A DNA stretch of 64,000 nt from UBA1858 sp963976865. GTDB lineage: Bacteria > Pseudomonadota > Gammaproteobacteria > UBA4575. The first letter of the stretch is position 1. Every line of letters starts with the position of its first letter. Of this stretch, positions 63,392 through 64,000 are shown one piece after another. The position numbers were made by a program, and so were the translations under genes. The DNA lies in contig CAXBLY010000006.1 in NCBI GenBank assembly GCA_963976865.1, forward strand, positions 1-64,000. The letters run 5' to 3'. The notes beneath the pieces were generated by a model. It was not told where the DNA came from. It made no database searches and saw only the letters and a program-made list of their open reading frames with translations.

Positions 63392-64000
63392 ATACGTATT
63401 ATCTTTTGCGTATTGCTGTAATAGCAACGTTAGTCTTTCTGATACCAAATATTACGCTGGCAGACGCCTATTGCGCATTACGTGATCCTACTGCAGCTAT
63501 ACATCAGTTATATCCCAGCGCATCTTCATTTAGGTCGGTAGTAAGAATGGTTGATAATGATGTAAGAGTACAGGTTAATGAAAGGTTACCATTTACATTG
63601 CATTATGAAGAGTTAGGTGAACATACGCTGTACATTGCAATGCTTGATATTGATCGGTTAGGAATAGTACATATGCGCTCTGAAGCAACAAAATGGGGCT
63701 TAATGGAAACTGCATGGTCATTGGGTTTTGACTTAAAAGTCAAAGACCTGTTTATTCAAAGATGCAGAATAAAAGATTGTAAGAATGCTACTCTGGAAGA
63801 CATTAAGGCTTCAGTTATAGGCAAGTCATTTGACGAGGTCAAAGCAATGTTAAACGAAGACGGATCAGCCATTGTCTTCGACGAAAAATATTCTGAATTA
63901 CGAAATTCCTTGATTGCTTTGCCAATTATTCGATCTGCATTAAAGACAATACTGGTGACAGAACTGGTATGGAATGACGAGCTAAATATAGCGGATATCG
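63388..64000 (+). CDS. Secreted hypothetical protein (3' end beyond the window)
   Basis: ATG at 63388 overlaps the porin stop (ATGA), so the two are an operon. No stop before the window end (204 codons visible). Signal peptide MNTYYLLRIAVIATLVFLIP with cleavage near LADA. Mature part YCALRDPTAAIHQLYPSA, FTLHYEELGEHTLYIAM and GIVHMRSEATKWGLMETAWS, which I recall from uncharacterised periplasmic proteins with FMN-binding-like folds. Function not assigned. Confidence 0.7.
   Translation, partial: MNTYYLLRIAVIATLVFLIPNITLADAYCALRDPTAAIHQLYPSASSFRSVVRMVDNDVRVQVNERLPFTLHYEELGEHTLYIAMLDIDRLGIVHMRSEATKWGLMETAWSLGFDLKVKDLFIQRCRIKDCKNATLEDIKASVIGKSFDEVKAMLNEDGSAIVFDEKYSELRNSLIALPIIRSALKTILVTELVWNDELNIADI

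Overview
The window is about 40 percent GC, densely coded on both strands, and reads as the chromosome of a gammaproteobacterium. The housekeeping genes point there: Fur, MtgA, YheS, YbiT, DbpA, RhlE, TypA/BipA, YadGH, DusA and an LpxR-type lipid A deacylase. So does a chromosome-dimer resolution site (dif) at 60841-60868, which matches my recollection of the E. coli dif in both inner arms and the core. The window therefore lies at the replication terminus. I see no rRNA, tRNA, CRISPR array or transposase gene.

Layout. 1-3.3 kb: McrBC type IV restriction operon, cut by the window start. 3.6-8.4 kb: BASS transporter, FKBP isomerase, MtgA, a Tic20-like membrane protein and YheS. 8.6-12.5 kb: redox cluster with a lipoprotein hydrolase, a redoxin/cytochrome c/copper monooxygenase fusion, a globin and a small cytochrome c. 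12.6-16.6 kb: GAF-GGDEF protein, Fae homolog, small ORFs, creatininase-like protein and YchJ. 16.7-23.1 kb: envelope and periplasmic enzymes. 23.3-36.9 kb: a wHTH-like regulator with a palindromic operator candidate, persulfide-dioxygenase-like protein, YbiT, SulP, DbpA, RhlE, TypA, FetB and a GGDEF-EAL protein. 38.4-44.0 kb: a chaperone-usher pilus locus in which four pilin-like genes converge on the usher and chaperone genes. 44.2-50.3 kb: a candidate non-coding RNA, Fur, an ExeA-like ATPase with an FHA domain, YadGH and an M17 aminopeptidase. 50.4-58.1 kb: sparser accessory DNA with a large MauG-like dihaem protein, a methyltransferase and a 2-oxoglutarate oxygenase fused to a PDZ domain. 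58.5-64 kb: DusA, two arsenosugar-type glycosyltransferases, dif, and an integrated mini-element followed by a porin-like gene and a truncated gene.

The most interesting object is a 1,289-bp element integrated at dif. It is bounded by the complete dif (60841-60868) and a second site (62130-62157) that keeps the core and XerC arm but has a poor XerD arm. This is the pattern left by Xer-dependent integrative elements such as CTX-type filamentous phages. It carries three overlapping genes on one strand: an XRE-type HTH protein, a 49-aa protein and a 167-aa ORF. It also has a cluster of perfect hairpins. When the two core sites are joined on paper, the HTH gene regains an ATG and a strong Shine-Dalgarno sequence from the opposite end of the element. 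The whole circle then becomes a closed ring of overlapping ORFs. This looks like a very small, complete Xer-exploiting element with no recombinase or recognisable replication gene of its own.
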